Assembly: GCA_024762925.1 (NCBI GenBank) | Contig: JANTGM010000014.1 | Coordinates: 1-64,000, forward strand | Direction of reading: 5' to 3' | DNA: 64,000 nucleotides | Source of the DNA: Kofleriaceae bacterium | GTDB taxonomy: Bacteria > Myxococcota_A > Polyangia > Haliangiales > Haliangiaceae | In this document: in pieces, positions 18,021-26,653 of the stretch | Position numbering within the stretch: the stretch's first letter is position 1 | How the letters are laid out: the number at the start of each line of letters is the position of its first letter | The notes under the pieces: generated by a model | The model's database searches: none | What the model was told of the DNA's origin: nothing | What the model saw: only the letters and a program-made list of their open reading frames with translations | Position numbers and translations under genes: made by a program

Positions 18021-19987
18021 ACAACCGCCGGGCCATAGGCCTATGCTTGGCCTTTGTTGCTCTGGTGCTCATGCTGCGCGCTCTGGTTGTACATGCGCCT
18101 CACGAGGTGCTCACTCGATCCGAGGTAGCGGGACAACAGCACTTCACAGGGAGTTGGCACTTCCCTCGTGGTGGTCCGTATGTGTTGGGCTATGAAGCGG
18201 ATACGAATACCAAGCTCTTTATTGACGAGCGGCTCGTGCTCCAGGGTAAGGGCGAACAGAAGAAGCGCATTGTCTATCAACCGGGCAACTACAAGGTGCG
18301 GGTTGAGACCCAGGGCGCATTTCGGCTGCTTTGGCATCCGCCTGGTCGTCGAGGGCCGCTCGAATACGTGCCGAGTTCGTCGCTCTCACCGAAACTTGCG
18401 TCTCCGAGTTTTTCCTACCCCGGCACGTCGATTTTTGACGGGCTATGCATCGTTGCAATCCTTCTCAGTGTTTTTCTTTGCATTGCCTATCTTGCGCGCA
18501 CGGTCATCCGCTCCTGCGATCGGCGTACCTGGCAAGCCATCGCCGTAGTCTTTGTTGCTTCGCTGGCAATTCGGCTCATCGGCCTGGGGGAGCAAGGGCA
18601 AACTTGGGATGAAGATGTAAACTGGTCGGCCGGACGCAACTACATCACCAATCTCCTTTCGCTGGACTTCTCGGAAGGTGCGTGGCGTTGGAACTATCAG
18701 CACCCACCCGTCATGAAATACCTCGCCGGCATCGGTGCGCAGTTTAGCGATGGGTATGGTCCAAGCCGCGCGATTTCTGCAGCCCTTGTGGCGGTTGCGT
18801 GCGGACTTCTTGTCCCCATTGGACAGCGTCTCTTTCGCCTCCGAGTCGGGGTTCTCGCAGGGGTACTGGCTGGTCTTAGCCCGCATCTTATTGCGCATGG
18901 ACAGGTCGTTGGTCACGAAGCAGTGACGGTGTTTTTCTGGGCTCTGGCGACGTGGCTCGCACTTCGGGCTCACGATCAAAGCGACGATCCGTACAAGCTC
19001 CACAAGCGATTCGCTGTGATCGGAATTGTGCTGGGGCTCGCAATCTTCTCACGCTACATCAATGGACTTCTGGCGCCACTCATTGGACTCATTCTCTTGG
19101 TGGAGTCCCCTCCAGAGGATCGAAGACGCACCGTGGCCCTAGGCCTGGCCATCATTCCCATTGTCGCTGCTCTCACCTGCATCGCAATCTGGCCGCGTCT
19201 GTGGTCCGAGCCAATTGTTCACCTGCAAGAGAGCTGGGCAAAGCTCAAGAAGCCGCACGGTGCCGAGCCGTACCTGGGAACTATGACAGAGAGTCCAAGT
19301 CGCTCGTACTTCTTTGTCTACCTATGGGCAACCGCTCCTCTTGGCCTCTTGGTGTTTGCGAAACTCTGGCTCTTGCGTGCAGCCTTTGTGCGCGAACGTG
19401 CCTCGCTGGTGCTGGCAATGTGGCTCTTGGTACCTATGATCGTGACGTTCTCACCAGTGCGACAAGATGGCGTGCGGTACATCATGCCTTCGGTCTTGGC
19501 GCTCTCCTTGGCGGCGGCTGCCGGGCTCGACTTCGTGGCCCGAAAAGGCTGGCATCGGCATCTCTTTGTCGGACTGGCATCAGCGCTTGGCGTCTATATG
19601 TGTGTTGTCTGTCTGCGCATTCGGCCGTTCTATCTCGACTATTATGGCGAGCAGGTCGGTGGGCCGGCGAGTGTGGCAAAGCATCGACGCTTTGAGATTG
19701 CCTGGTGGGGAGAGGGTATGAACAAGGCATTGCAGTACGTCAATCGCGAGGCTGCCCCCAATGCTCGAGTCTACAAACGCTGTTTCGAGCCAGGGCACCT
19801 CGCTTGGATGCGCGGCGATCTTTGGGCAACCGAGGCTAGGAGACCGCAGGACGCTGAGTGGTTTCTCGTATACCAGCCAACCGTGCGGGCGTGTCCTGTG
19901 CCCACCGATGCCACACTAGTGTTTGAAGCGTCTGCGCAGGGCGCTCCGCTCGCCCGTGTCTACCGGCGAAATCCCTTGGCGAAATAG
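18017..19987 (+). CDS. Protein-O-mannosyltransferase/ArnT-like GT-C glycosyltransferase
   Basis: 656 aa from GTG 18017, which overlaps the upstream stop (GTGA); the frame extends to 17870 only inside the previous gene. An N-terminal helix is followed by a ~100-residue beta-rich PA14-like insert ([19 protein letters not shown], then [21 protein letters not shown]), then the PMT-type core: [13 protein letters not shown] with the catalytic acidic pair, [13 protein letters not shown], and about ten helices. HPP after the first loop is typical of PMT/ArnT enzymes. It likely transfers a sugar from polyprenyl-phosphate in the inner membrane. The third GT-C enzyme of this block. Confidence 0.85.
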   Translation: MNNRRAIGLCLAFVALVLMLRALVVHAPHEVLTRSEVAGQQHFTGSWHFPRGGPYVLGYEADTNTKLFIDERLVLQGKGEQKKRIVYQPGNYKVRVETQGAFRLLWHPPGRRGPLEYVPSSSLSPKLASPSFSYPGTSIFDGLCIVAILLSVFLCIAYLARTVIRSCDRRTWQAIAVVFVASLAIRLIGLGEQGQTWDEDVNWSAGRNYITNLLSLDFSEGAWRWNYQHPPVMKYLAGIGAQFSDGYGPSRAISAALVAVACGLLVPIGQRLFRLRVGVLAGVLAGLSPHLIAHGQVVGHEAVTVFFWALATWLALRAHDQSDDPYKLHKRFAVIGIVLGLAIFSRYINGLLAPLIGLILLVESPPEDRRRTVALGLAIIPIVAALTCIAIWPRLWSEPIVHLQESWAKLKKPHGAEPYLGTMTESPSRSYFFVYLWATAPLGLLVFAKLWLLRAAFVRERASLVLAMWLLVPMIVTFSPVRQDGVRYIMPSVLALSLAAAAGLDFVARKGWHRHLFVGLASALGVYMCVVCLRIRPFYLDYYGEQVGGPASVAKHRRFEIAWWGEGMNKALQYVNREAAPNARVYKRCFEPGHLAWMRGDLWATEARRPQDAEWFLVYQPTVRACPVPTDATLVFEASAQGAPLARVYRRNPLAK

Positions 19988-20089
19988 CACCATTCTCGCC
20001 ATTGAGCTCTCCACGGCCTTGTTCGATATCCCTAGGAGTCATGAGCAAGAGTTTTGAATCCGACACTAGGCGGCAGCATTCGCATCGAA

Positions 20090-20584
20090 TCAGAAGCTGG
20101 GGTTGGTACGACGATGGTGTTGATGGTGCCAGGGAGCGCTCGCAGCTTGGCCAAGGCGGCTGGATGACTTAGGCGCTTTGGTGGTGCTTCCCACGACTCG
20201 GAAGCTCTGGGTGCAGACGGGAGCCTTGCCCTTGAAGTACTCGGCCACAAAGACGGCTTGCAACTGACCATCGGATACTCGGCCATTGAGTCCGTAGCGC
20301 ACGTCCATGCCGTTGCCCTTGCCTTTGGCTTCTGCACGCAGCTTTCCTCGCTTTCCTGCTTTGCCTGCAAGTGCGGGTAGCTCATCAATTCGAACGGTGA
20401 TCGAGCGCTCGTTCTTGGAAATCGTGAGACTTGCCTTGGAGAGACTGAGACCCTGGTCGCAGTTGTCGACGACCTTGGTGAAGGTCGCCTGAAAGCTCCC
20501 CGCTTCTTGCGCAAGAGCTGGGCTTGTCGCGGCCAGGCAGAGTGCGGCGACGCTGGCGGTGATGGTTGTGCGAAGAAATGACAT
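20090..20584 (-). CDS. Small exported protein of unknown function
   Basis: A 164-aa protein with a clear Sec signal peptide (MSFLRTTITASVAALCLAATSPALA-QEA). The mature part is small, basic and beta-rich, with two cysteines (DNCDQG and APVCTQ), and is compatible with a lipocalin- or OB-like sandwich. The last ~25 residues (Ser/His/Arg-rich) look unlike the rest, so a late frameshift or extended C-terminus is possible; I could not decide. A longer frame on the same strand (20032-20655) overlaps it but has no signal or domain. No family recognised. Confidence 0.65.
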   Translation of the reverse strand: MSFLRTTITASVAALCLAATSPALAQEAGSFQATFTKVVDNCDQGLSLSKASLTISKNERSITVRIDELPALAGKAGKRGKLRAEAKGKGNGMDVRYGLNGRVSDGQLQAVFVAEYFKGKAPVCTQSFRVVGSTTKAPKSSSRLGQAASAPWHHQHHRRTNPSF

Positions 20585-20681
20585 GGTTGGGCCTCCTGTA
20601 CTAGTTTGACCGACCTTTGTGCGCCAGATTCACTTTTTCGGACACCAAAGCTCATGGTCTTTGTAATTTCCGTGGCTTATG

Positions 20682-21716
20682 TCACTGGAATTGATAACGC
20701 TCCGACGTTGCCGTGGCCCCAAAGCCCTGTTTGGTAGCCCCCCCTGGAACGTAAAGGACATTGCCGATCCCCGCAGCTCCCATCCCATGACGGGGGGCAG
20801 GCATGTCGGAAAGGGGACTCCAAACGTCGAGGGCAGGGTCATAGACCTCGGTCTGTGGGAAGACGCCATTGCTTGCGGCGGCATTGCCTTCGCCCCCTAC
20901 AACAACAATCTTCCCCTGCACAACCGCCGCCGCCGCTCCACCGCGCGCTGTTGGCATTGCGGCACGCTCCTGCCACTCTGAGCCGCCCAGAGAAAGCGAA
21001 ACAACCGTGTCTTTGATCGATCCAATTCCGCCGTTGCGGCCACCGATGGCAAAAAGCACATCACCAACGTTGGCACCCACAAGATGATCGGTGGGCGTTG
21101 GCAGGGGAGGCAAGCCCGTCTCCCACGTATCCGTTTCGATGTTGTAAGCAATAACGTCGGCGACGGCGTCGCCGCGAAGTCCGCCAGCCAGAACAATTCT
21201 GTCTCCTAGTAACCCCATCGCAGCAGAGCCGCGCTCGCTTCCCGAGGGGATTGGGGCCAATGACGACCAGCTATCGGTGCCAGGCGTATACACAAAGCAA
21301 TCTCCAACCGCGACAAAACTGAAGCCACTAAGCTGCATGGCGCCAAGAACGTAGAGGAGTCCGTTTGCTGCTATGACATTGGCGTGATGAACATCCATTG
21401 GCAGCGGAGCCGCCTGCGTCCAGCTATCGTTCGCTGGATCATAGACTTGGACGAGCGCACCAATCTGGAGAGTCTCGTCAAAGCCCCCCACTACGTAGAC
21501 CTTTCCATCCAGCGCAGCAACTCCGGTTTCTTGAATGGGTCCACCACCGACTTCCGCCATTGCTTGCCATCCTGGGCGGAGGTCTGCATCGGCCGATGGC
21601 GCGTTTGAATCCGCTTGCGGTGCTGCATCGAGCGAATCAGTCGCACCGGTTGGAGCGGAGCACTGAGTGCTCGCCACAGCGAGGGCCAAGAGAAGTAGAA
21701 TCCGGGGAGCATTCAC
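20682..21716 (-). CDS. Kelch-repeat beta-propeller lipoprotein
   Basis: A 344-aa lipoprotein: lipobox ASTQC-S at about residue 19, then an Asp/Ala-rich tether. The remainder is five to six Kelch repeats, each with the double-Gly strand and following Trp, for example GKVYVVGGFDE...NDSWTQAAPLP, DRIVLAGGLRG...TDTWETGLPPLP, GKIVVVGGEGN...LDVWSPLSDMP and NVLYVPGGATK. It should fold as a beta-propeller on the outer face of a membrane, acting as a binding scaffold. Its partner is unknown; neighbours (small YjfB-like protein, exported protein) give no clear hint. Confidence 0.88.
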   Translation of the reverse strand: MNAPRILLLLALAVASTQCSAPTGATDSLDAAPQADSNAPSADADLRPGWQAMAEVGGGPIQETGVAALDGKVYVVGGFDETLQIGALVQVYDPANDSWTQAAPLPMDVHHANVIAANGLLYVLGAMQLSGFSFVAVGDCFVYTPGTDSWSSLAPIPSGSERGSAAMGLLGDRIVLAGGLRGDAVADVIAYNIETDTWETGLPPLPTPTDHLVGANVGDVLFAIGGRNGGIGSIKDTVVSLSLGGSEWQERAAMPTARGGAAAAVVQGKIVVVGGEGNAAASNGVFPQTEVYDPALDVWSPLSDMPAPRHGMGAAGIGNVLYVPGGATKQGFGATATSERYQFQ

Positions 21717-21748
21717 CCGCTGAGTATGCCCCAGCTGCGATGGCCAGC

Positions 21749-21934
21749 CTACGCGACAGTGCGCAAGATGTGGCCCTTGCTGCCCTCAGGCCGCGTTTGA
21801 GCCTTTGGCGCGACGTCGCCTGCCTGCTCGATGAGACTTACCGCTGCTTCTCCCTCTTGGCGCTGCACGTTTAGGGCCTGCTTGTAGAGCCGAACCGTGT
21901 GCGGCTGATCGAGAGATACGCTTGCTGGATTCAT
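21749..21934 (-). CDS. Small YjfB-like (putative motility) protein
   Basis: A 61-aa ORF from ATG 21934 with AGGA five bases upstream; the longer frame to 22021 runs into maf. The centre (VRLYKQALNVQRQEGEAAVS then LIEQAG) is an amphipathic helix and the end (GSKGHILRTVA) a short extended tail. The layout, a ~60-aa protein with a Gln-rich helix and a tail of the G-x-x-I/L type, resembles the YjfB putative motility protein family, but similarity is weak by eye. It lies 47 bases after maf on the same strand. Confidence 0.5.
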   Translation of the reverse strand: MNPASVSLDQPHTVRLYKQALNVQRQEGEAAVSLIEQAGDVAPKAQTRPEGSKGHILRTVA

Positions 21935-21981
21935 CGTCCTATGTGATTCGGACGCCTCATGGGCCTCTGAAGAGCCAATCG

Positions 21982-22560
21982 CTACGGAATGGCAAATCCG
22001 AATGCTCGCAGCAGCTTGCAAAGCGCCATCATGGGCATGCCGGTGATGGCTGTGAAGTCATCGCCATCAATCCTCTCAAAGAGGCCGATTCCCAAACTCT
22101 CGATCTTGTAGCTGCCGCAGCAGTCCAGGGGCTGATCTGCTTGCACATACCTGCACAGCGCTTCTGGCCCGAGTGCCCGCATGTGCATGTGATGTACGTC
22201 GATTGCTGTTCGCACGTGTCCGTTGGGAGCTTGAATAGCGATCGCTGTGTGCAGTCGGTGCTCGTTTCCCGCGAGTGTGGCGAGCTGTTGCACTGCACGC
22301 TCCTTGGTACCTGGCTTGTGAAGAACCGCGCCATCTAGCTCAGCGATCTGATCGGAACCGATTATGTGTGCCTCGGGGAAACGCTCACGAAGGGAGGCTG
22401 CCTTGGCGCTAGCGAGCGCAATCGCGTGATCTTGGAGCGATCCCGAAATCGGAATGTCCCGTTCATTGCACAAGTGAGCTGCTGCCGTGTAGGGGATGCG
22501 CAGGCGATCGAGAAGCACACGCCGATAGGGCGACTCAGAGGCCAGTACCAGAGGAATCAT
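21982..22560 (-). CDS. maf: Maf-type nucleoside-triphosphate pyrophosphatase
   Basis: A 192-aa Maf family protein. It shows the N-terminal phosphate loop LASESPYRRVLL, the IIGSDQIAEL motif with conserved Asp, HKPGT, and the C-terminal CGSYKIESLGIGLFERIDGD with the catalytic and base-contact residues. Maf enzymes hydrolyse modified or non-canonical NTPs to the monophosphate. The R at LASESPYRR and the overall pattern are closest to the YceF (m7GTP) subgroup, but I would not assign substrate firmly. Its start overlaps the rsgA stop (22557-22560), so both are coupled with the kinase upstream. Confidence 0.92.
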   Translation of the reverse strand: MIPLVLASESPYRRVLLDRLRIPYTAAAHLCNERDIPISGSLQDHAIALASAKAASLRERFPEAHIIGSDQIAELDGAVLHKPGTKERAVQQLATLAGNEHRLHTAIAIQAPNGHVRTAIDVHHMHMRALGPEALCRYVQADQPLDCCGSYKIESLGIGLFERIDGDDFTAITGMPMMALCKLLRAFGFAIP

Positions 22561-23585
22561 ACCTTGCTCGGTTTCTTAGTACGCCGACGGGTCGAACCTC
22601 GGTGCACAGCTTTCTCAGTTTTTTTCTTAGTCGCAGAGGTGGTTCGAGTCTCGTGTGCAATGAGGTGGAAGTTGTGCAATCGGCTCTCTTCAATAACGCC
22701 TCGCACGGCGCATCCTGGCTCGCTTTTGTGGGCACAGTCTCGAAACTGGCACTCTTGAGCAAGCTCAACGATATCGGCGAATGCGCGCTTTTGGTCATCG
22801 GTGTCGGCAGTGAGCTGCAGTTCTCGCATTCCGGGCGTGTCGATTAGGATGCCTCGGTCGTCTGGCAAGACAACCAGCTCTCGGCGGGTCGTTGTGTGCC
22901 GGCCTTTGGCGTCTTGTTCGCGAATTGCCGCAGTCACGAATTTGTATTCGTGCATCAGCGCATTGGCCAGTGTCGATTTGCCGACGCCCGAAGAGCCCAC
23001 GAGCGCCAAGGTGAGGCCAGGACCGAGCAGCGGGTCGATATCGTCAACGCCTACACCGGTGGGCGTTGCAACCAGGATGATCGGAGTATCACCAGCAACG
23101 GCCTGCAACTGGTCGCGATAGTAGTTTGGGGCGTCGCATAGATCGATCTTCGTGAGCACAAGGGCAGGGCGCGCCCCGCTTTGCGATACGGCACTGAGGT
23201 AGCGCTCGATCCGCCGAACGTTGAACTCGGCATTGCACGACGTCACAATCAAGACCCGGTCGATGTTCGCGGAGATGACTTGGAGTTTGCCGCGTGGACT
23301 CACACGCTGAAACGCGGTTCGTCTGCGAAACACATGACAGATGGGACCTTCTGGGATCGCCGCAACCCAATCCCCCGCTGCTGGGCGAGGGCCCCCACGG
23401 TTTGCCTCTTGTAAGAGTTTTCCTGTGAGGTGTGCATCTCGGACTCCCGATGGCCCAACGATGGTGTAGCGATCTTGGTGCTCGATCGACACGCGCATCG
23501 GAACAGCTGCTGGTTCTGAGACGTCACCGAGCTGTTCCTCGAAGAACTCGGTCCATCCCAATTCGGCCAAAGAAGAAGAAGGCAC
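22557..23585 (-). CDS. rsgA: Ribosome small-subunit biogenesis GTPase RsgA
   Basis: A 342-aa circularly permuted GTPase that checks the decoding centre of the maturing 30S subunit. N-terminal OB-like domain (DRYTIVGPSGVRDAHLTG), then G4 VLTKIDLCD first, then G1 LVGSSGVGKSTLANAL, the switch HTTTRRELV, G3 DTPGMREL, and a C-terminal zinc site built from ECQFRDCAHKSEPGCAV (Cys, Cys, His, Cys). The tail is Lys/Arg-rich, as expected for rRNA contact. The start at 23585 lies five bases after the kinase stop, suggesting a kinase-rsgA-maf operon. Confidence 0.95.
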   Translation of the reverse strand: MPSSSLAELGWTEFFEEQLGDVSEPAAVPMRVSIEHQDRYTIVGPSGVRDAHLTGKLLQEANRGGPRPAAGDWVAAIPEGPICHVFRRRTAFQRVSPRGKLQVISANIDRVLIVTSCNAEFNVRRIERYLSAVSQSGARPALVLTKIDLCDAPNYYRDQLQAVAGDTPIILVATPTGVGVDDIDPLLGPGLTLALVGSSGVGKSTLANALMHEYKFVTAAIREQDAKGRHTTTRRELVVLPDDRGILIDTPGMRELQLTADTDDQKRAFADIVELAQECQFRDCAHKSEPGCAVRGVIEESRLHNFHLIAHETRTTSATKKKTEKAVHRGSTRRRTKKPSKV

Positions 23586-23590
23586 GTTTG

Positions 23591-25576
23591 CTACTTGTGT
23601 GCGGCGCGAATTTTCCGTCTGATGCGGAGCAGTTTCTGATGATACTCGGGAGCCAAGCTGGAGTCGCCAATGAGTCGCGTAATCGAGATGGCGTTGTAGT
23701 CCCGTCGCAGCTGTGCCACAGCCTTGTTGCTCTTAACCGCTTCAAGTCGATTGAGGGCGCCACCAACGGAAGCGTAGAGCCGTCTAGCTTCGCTACTTGT
23801 GGGAGCAGGCTTTGGAGTTGATGCAGCTACTTGGTGTTTCTTGTTACGATTCTTGCGATTCGCATTCTTGCGATTCGCATTTTTGCGGGTCTGCGGATCT
23901 CGTCTTGTCTTGCCCGTGTTCTTCCTTGGAGGCTTTTGCTCAGGAGGAGCGTCTTTGACGGTTTCAGGTTCCGTGTCGGGGAGCGTTTCCGTTACTGGCT
24001 CCGTTCCCACTTCCACAGAACTGCCCTGGAGGCCCGTTGTGTCCGCACTTGGCTCAGTCTCAGTTTTCGTCTCAGTATCGTCTTCTCGTTGCTTAAGGCC
24101 GGTAAGCGTGGGTTCCACGTCGCTAGATGCATCGATCGATGCAATCTCTGCAGCGGCAACAGCCGGCTTGTTGTCACTTCCACGGGAGAGCCCAAAGGCG
24201 GCCACAGCGACCGCAGCAACGGCGAGCAGGCCGATGATGATCGCCGGCTTGCTAGAGGTCGTGACCATCGCGTGCAGGTCGCGAGTGTTGGTGAGCCGTG
24301 TTGCCATTGGAGTGGCAGGCGAGCCCGCAGCTGACAGCTGAGAAGAACTCTGGGCGGCGTCAAATCCCGGGGAGCTTTGCTCGGCGTCAAATCCCGGGGA
24401 GCTTTGAGCGGCGTCAAATCCCGGGGAGCTCTGAGCGGCGCCAAATCCCGGGGAACTTTGCTCGGCGCCAAATCCCGGGGAGCTTTGCTCGGCGCCAAAC
24501 CCCGGGGAGCTTTGCTCGGCGTCGCTTGGATGCCGGTCTTGGGCTGCTCCTGCCGGCTGAGAAAGCGGGGCGGGTATTGGCGTTGGTTCGCCCCAGTCGG
24601 CCGACTCAAGGCCAAGACTCTTGAGGTCGGCAAGTGCGTCTTTTGCACTCTGGTAGCGCTCGCTTGGTTGCTTTGCAGTGAGCTTGTGAATGATCGCTTC
24701 AAGGGCTGGCGCGACAGTCACACCACTGCGCTCTCGGATCGCGGGAATGGGCTCGTAGAGGTTTTTGCGAGCCATGTCCAGTGGCGTCCCCTCAAAGGGA
24801 AGCACACCTGACAGCATCTGATAGCCGACAATGCCGAGGCTGAACAGATCCGTTCGATGATCAACGACGTCGCCGCTTGCCTGTTCAGGGGCCATCACAG
24901 CGGGGGTCCCCATAACCATGCCGTTTGAGGTCAGCATCGTGTTGGACGGGTTGTCCTCGGTGATCATGCAGATTCCAAAGTCGACGATCTTGGGAACCTC
25001 TTGTTCTTCCTCCGTCACCATGATGACGTTCTCGCCCTTGAAGTCTCGGTGCACAAGCCCCTGATTGTGGGCATGCGACAGGCCCTTTGCGAGCTTTGCC
25101 AGGATTTCCACCGCACGTGCCGGCTGCATCGGCGCTTCCCGAATCATGAGTTCAGCGAGAGATTCGCCCACAGCCAAATCCATGACGAGATAGAGCAGGC
25201 CACCGGGAGTTTCTCCAAAGTCGACCACAGAGATGACATTGACGTGGTTTAGCCGGCTAACCGCCTCTGCTTCCCGAGCAAACCGCGACCGCATACGGCT
25301 GTCCCCAGCATGATCCCCAAAGAGAATCTTGATGGCGTAGGTGCGACTCATGCGTGTGTGCTTGGCGCGGTACACACGGCCCATGCCGCCCTCACCAATA
25401 CACGCCTCGATTACATAGCGACCATCAAGTGTGGTTCCGACAAGCGGATCGCCATCGAGTTCTGCGAGCACATTCCCATCAAGCGGGCACCGAGAAAATG
25501 GGGTCCGAAACACGGCATTGCATGCCGGGCAAAAGTGGCGTTGTTCCGCCGTGCTCAAGCTAGAAACGGGCTCCAT
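23591..25576 (-). CDS. Membrane Ser/Thr protein kinase with zinc-ribbon-like N-terminus and repeat linker
   Basis: A 661-aa Pkn-type kinase. Residues 14-34 have CPAC...CPLDG, a zinc-ribbon-like start. The kinase domain (53-320) is complete: GEGGMGRVY, catalytic Lys in YAIKI (83), HRDFKGEN (177-184), DFG (199-201), APEQ (229-232). A linker follows with six copies of a 9-residue repeat (AEQSSPGFG and variants, ~353-406) encoded by 27-bp tandem repeats. A membrane helix lies at ~444-464 (IIIGLLAVAAVAVAAFGL); the C-terminal ~195 residues are extracytoplasmic, with an acidic part then a very basic Arg/Asn/Lys stretch. It overlaps the upstream exported-protein gene by 17 bases. Confidence 0.94.
   Translation of the reverse strand: MEPVSSLSTAEQRHFCPACNAVFRTPFSRCPLDGNVLAELDGDPLVGTTLDGRYVIEACIGEGGMGRVYRAKHTRMSRTYAIKILFGDHAGDSRMRSRFAREAEAVSRLNHVNVISVVDFGETPGGLLYLVMDLAVGESLAELMIREAPMQPARAVEILAKLAKGLSHAHNQGLVHRDFKGENVIMVTEEEQEVPKIVDFGICMITEDNPSNTMLTSNGMVMGTPAVMAPEQASGDVVDHRTDLFSLGIVGYQMLSGVLPFEGTPLDMARKNLYEPIPAIRERSGVTVAPALEAIIHKLTAKQPSERYQSAKDALADLKSLGLESADWGEPTPIPAPLSQPAGAAQDRHPSDAEQSSPGFGAEQSSPGFGAEQSSPGFGAAQSSPGFDAAQSSPGFDAEQSSPGFDAAQSSSQLSAAGSPATPMATRLTNTRDLHAMVTTSSKPAIIIGLLAVAAVAVAAFGLSRGSDNKPAVAAAEIASIDASSDVEPTLTGLKQREDDTETKTETEPSADTTGLQGSSVEVGTEPVTETLPDTEPETVKDAPPEQKPPRKNTGKTRRDPQTRKNANRKNANRKNRNKKHQVAASTPKPAPTSSEARRLYASVGGALNRLEAVKSNKAVAQLRRDYNAISITRLIGDSSLAPEYHQKLLRIRRKIRAAHK
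24356..24517 (-). repeat. Six 27-bp tandem repeats inside the Ser/Thr kinase gene
   Basis: Units start at 24356, 24383, 24410, 24437, 24464 and 24491, each with TCCCGGGGAGCTTTG or a close variant. They code for a 9-residue repeat of the form A-(E/A)-Q-S-S-P-G-F-(G/D) between the kinase domain and the membrane helix. Few-base differences among units show recent expansion. Confidence 0.95.
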
Positions 25577-26432
25577 AGCTGAGTTGGAACGAATCCGATC
25601 CGACGTTTAGGCCCACGGGACTTGGGGCCGGTGTCTCGTCGCCATCAGCCGTCAGGTACAAGTATAAGCCCGCGGAGAGTGCTGCTGTGCCAATGCCACC
25701 GACAATCACGTCCACCGCGATGTTCTTGCCAGCGGTGTAGTCTCTGGGGCAGCTATCGAAGAAGCCATCACAAACGCTAAATCGCTGGTAGGCCCCGTAT
25801 CCTAGCCATCCTGCGTACATTGCGCCTCCGCCAATCATCAGAAGCTTGGCTGCGCCAGTATCCTTCTTCTTCTTTGAAGCTGGTAGATTTGGGGCAAGTA
25901 GAGTTCCCCCTGGAGTTACTCTGTCATCAACCGCGCTTTGGCGAGCTGCGACATCGGGCAGTAGTTCCTTTGCCTTCGCAGTAAAGGCCGCGCGCATGGC
26001 ATCATCGGTGTCTGCAGTTGTGATTCCTGGCCGAAGTGCCGTCTCACCGGAGGCGACATCAACCCAAGTTGCTTCGATCTTTAGCTCGTCGCCAACGCCA
26101 ACGATAATCAGCATCAAGAGCTGATCGACTCCCAATGCTTTGCCAGCTGAGACGAGGCAGCTCGATTCACCGAGGCAGGTTTCGCTACGGGCAGCTTCCG
26201 GCAATCGCGCTTGGGCATCCGGTCCGGCGAGAACCGAGGCACTAAGAGTTTCACCTAGCATCTTGCCTAGCGTCGCACTAACTCGGGGGCCGACATGGGG
26301 GCTTGCATTGATAACCGCAGCGACGGTCACGCCAACCTTTGTCTCACTCTGCGCATGGGCAATGGATGTGGCCAAAGACAGGCCAAGGGAGAAGAGAACT
26401 AGGGTGATCGTTTGGAGGGCTAGTTTGCGCAT
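25560..26432 (-). CDS. Exported protein of a myxobacterial type, possible TolB/FlgO-like N-domain
   Basis: A 290-aa protein with a signal peptide cleaved at AHA-QS. Residues 30-170 form an alpha/beta domain with conserved Cys pair (SETCLGESSCLVSAGKALGVDQLLML) resembling the N-terminal domain of TolB/FlgO-like proteins. A Lys-rich segment (SKKKKD) precedes a hydrophobic helix (~198-218) and another near 245-262, and the end (SFQLSYGARF) is barrel-like. It could be an envelope sensor or outer-membrane associated protein. It sits upstream of, and overlaps, the kinase gene, so it may feed that kinase (inference). Confidence 0.75.
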   Translation of the reverse strand: MRKLALQTITLVLFSLGLSLATSIAHAQSETKVGVTVAAVINASPHVGPRVSATLGKMLGETLSASVLAGPDAQARLPEAARSETCLGESSCLVSAGKALGVDQLLMLIIVGVGDELKIEATWVDVASGETALRPGITTADTDDAMRAAFTAKAKELLPDVAARQSAVDDRVTPGGTLLAPNLPASKKKKDTGAAKLLMIGGGAMYAGWLGYGAYQRFSVCDGFFDSCPRDYTAGKNIAVDVIVGGIGTAALSAGLYLYLTADGDETPAPSPVGLNVGSDSFQLSYGARF

Positions 26433-26589
26433 GGCATCAATCGGCGAGGTAGAGCCGTTGTTCCCTTAGTATACGCACTTTTGCCAGAGCGCTCACATTG
26501 GTGCATGGGCGAGGATTCTCGCGACCCACACCGTAGGCGTGGCAACCACACGTGTGCTCGCGTACAGCGGATATGGAGTCGCAACGCAA

Positions 26590-26620
26590 GAAGGAGCACT
26601 GAGATCCTCAATGCTCCTTC
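26590..26620 (-). terminator. Hairpin after the SPFH gene
   Basis: The arms GAAGGAGCA (26590-26598) and TGCTCCTTC (26612-26620) are perfect 9-base complements; a further TGAG/CTCA pairing lies inside. It begins 34 bases beyond the SPFH stop. Read on the minus strand only two T residues follow, so it may be a Rho-independent terminator with a weak U-tract or an RNA-stabilising hairpin. Confidence 0.6.
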
Positions 26621-26653
26621 AAAGAACGCCACTAGGGCTTATGTAAGCTCGCT

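Noticed and set aside
20032-20655. 207-codon minus frame over the exported protein gene
   Set aside because: No signal or domain; the overlapping frame 20090-20584 has a perfect signal peptide. A frameshift near the 3' end cannot be ruled out.
22640-22665. tRNA T-arm-like GGTTCGAGTC
   Set aside because: Lies inside the rsgA coding sequence, with no acceptor or anticodon arm around it.
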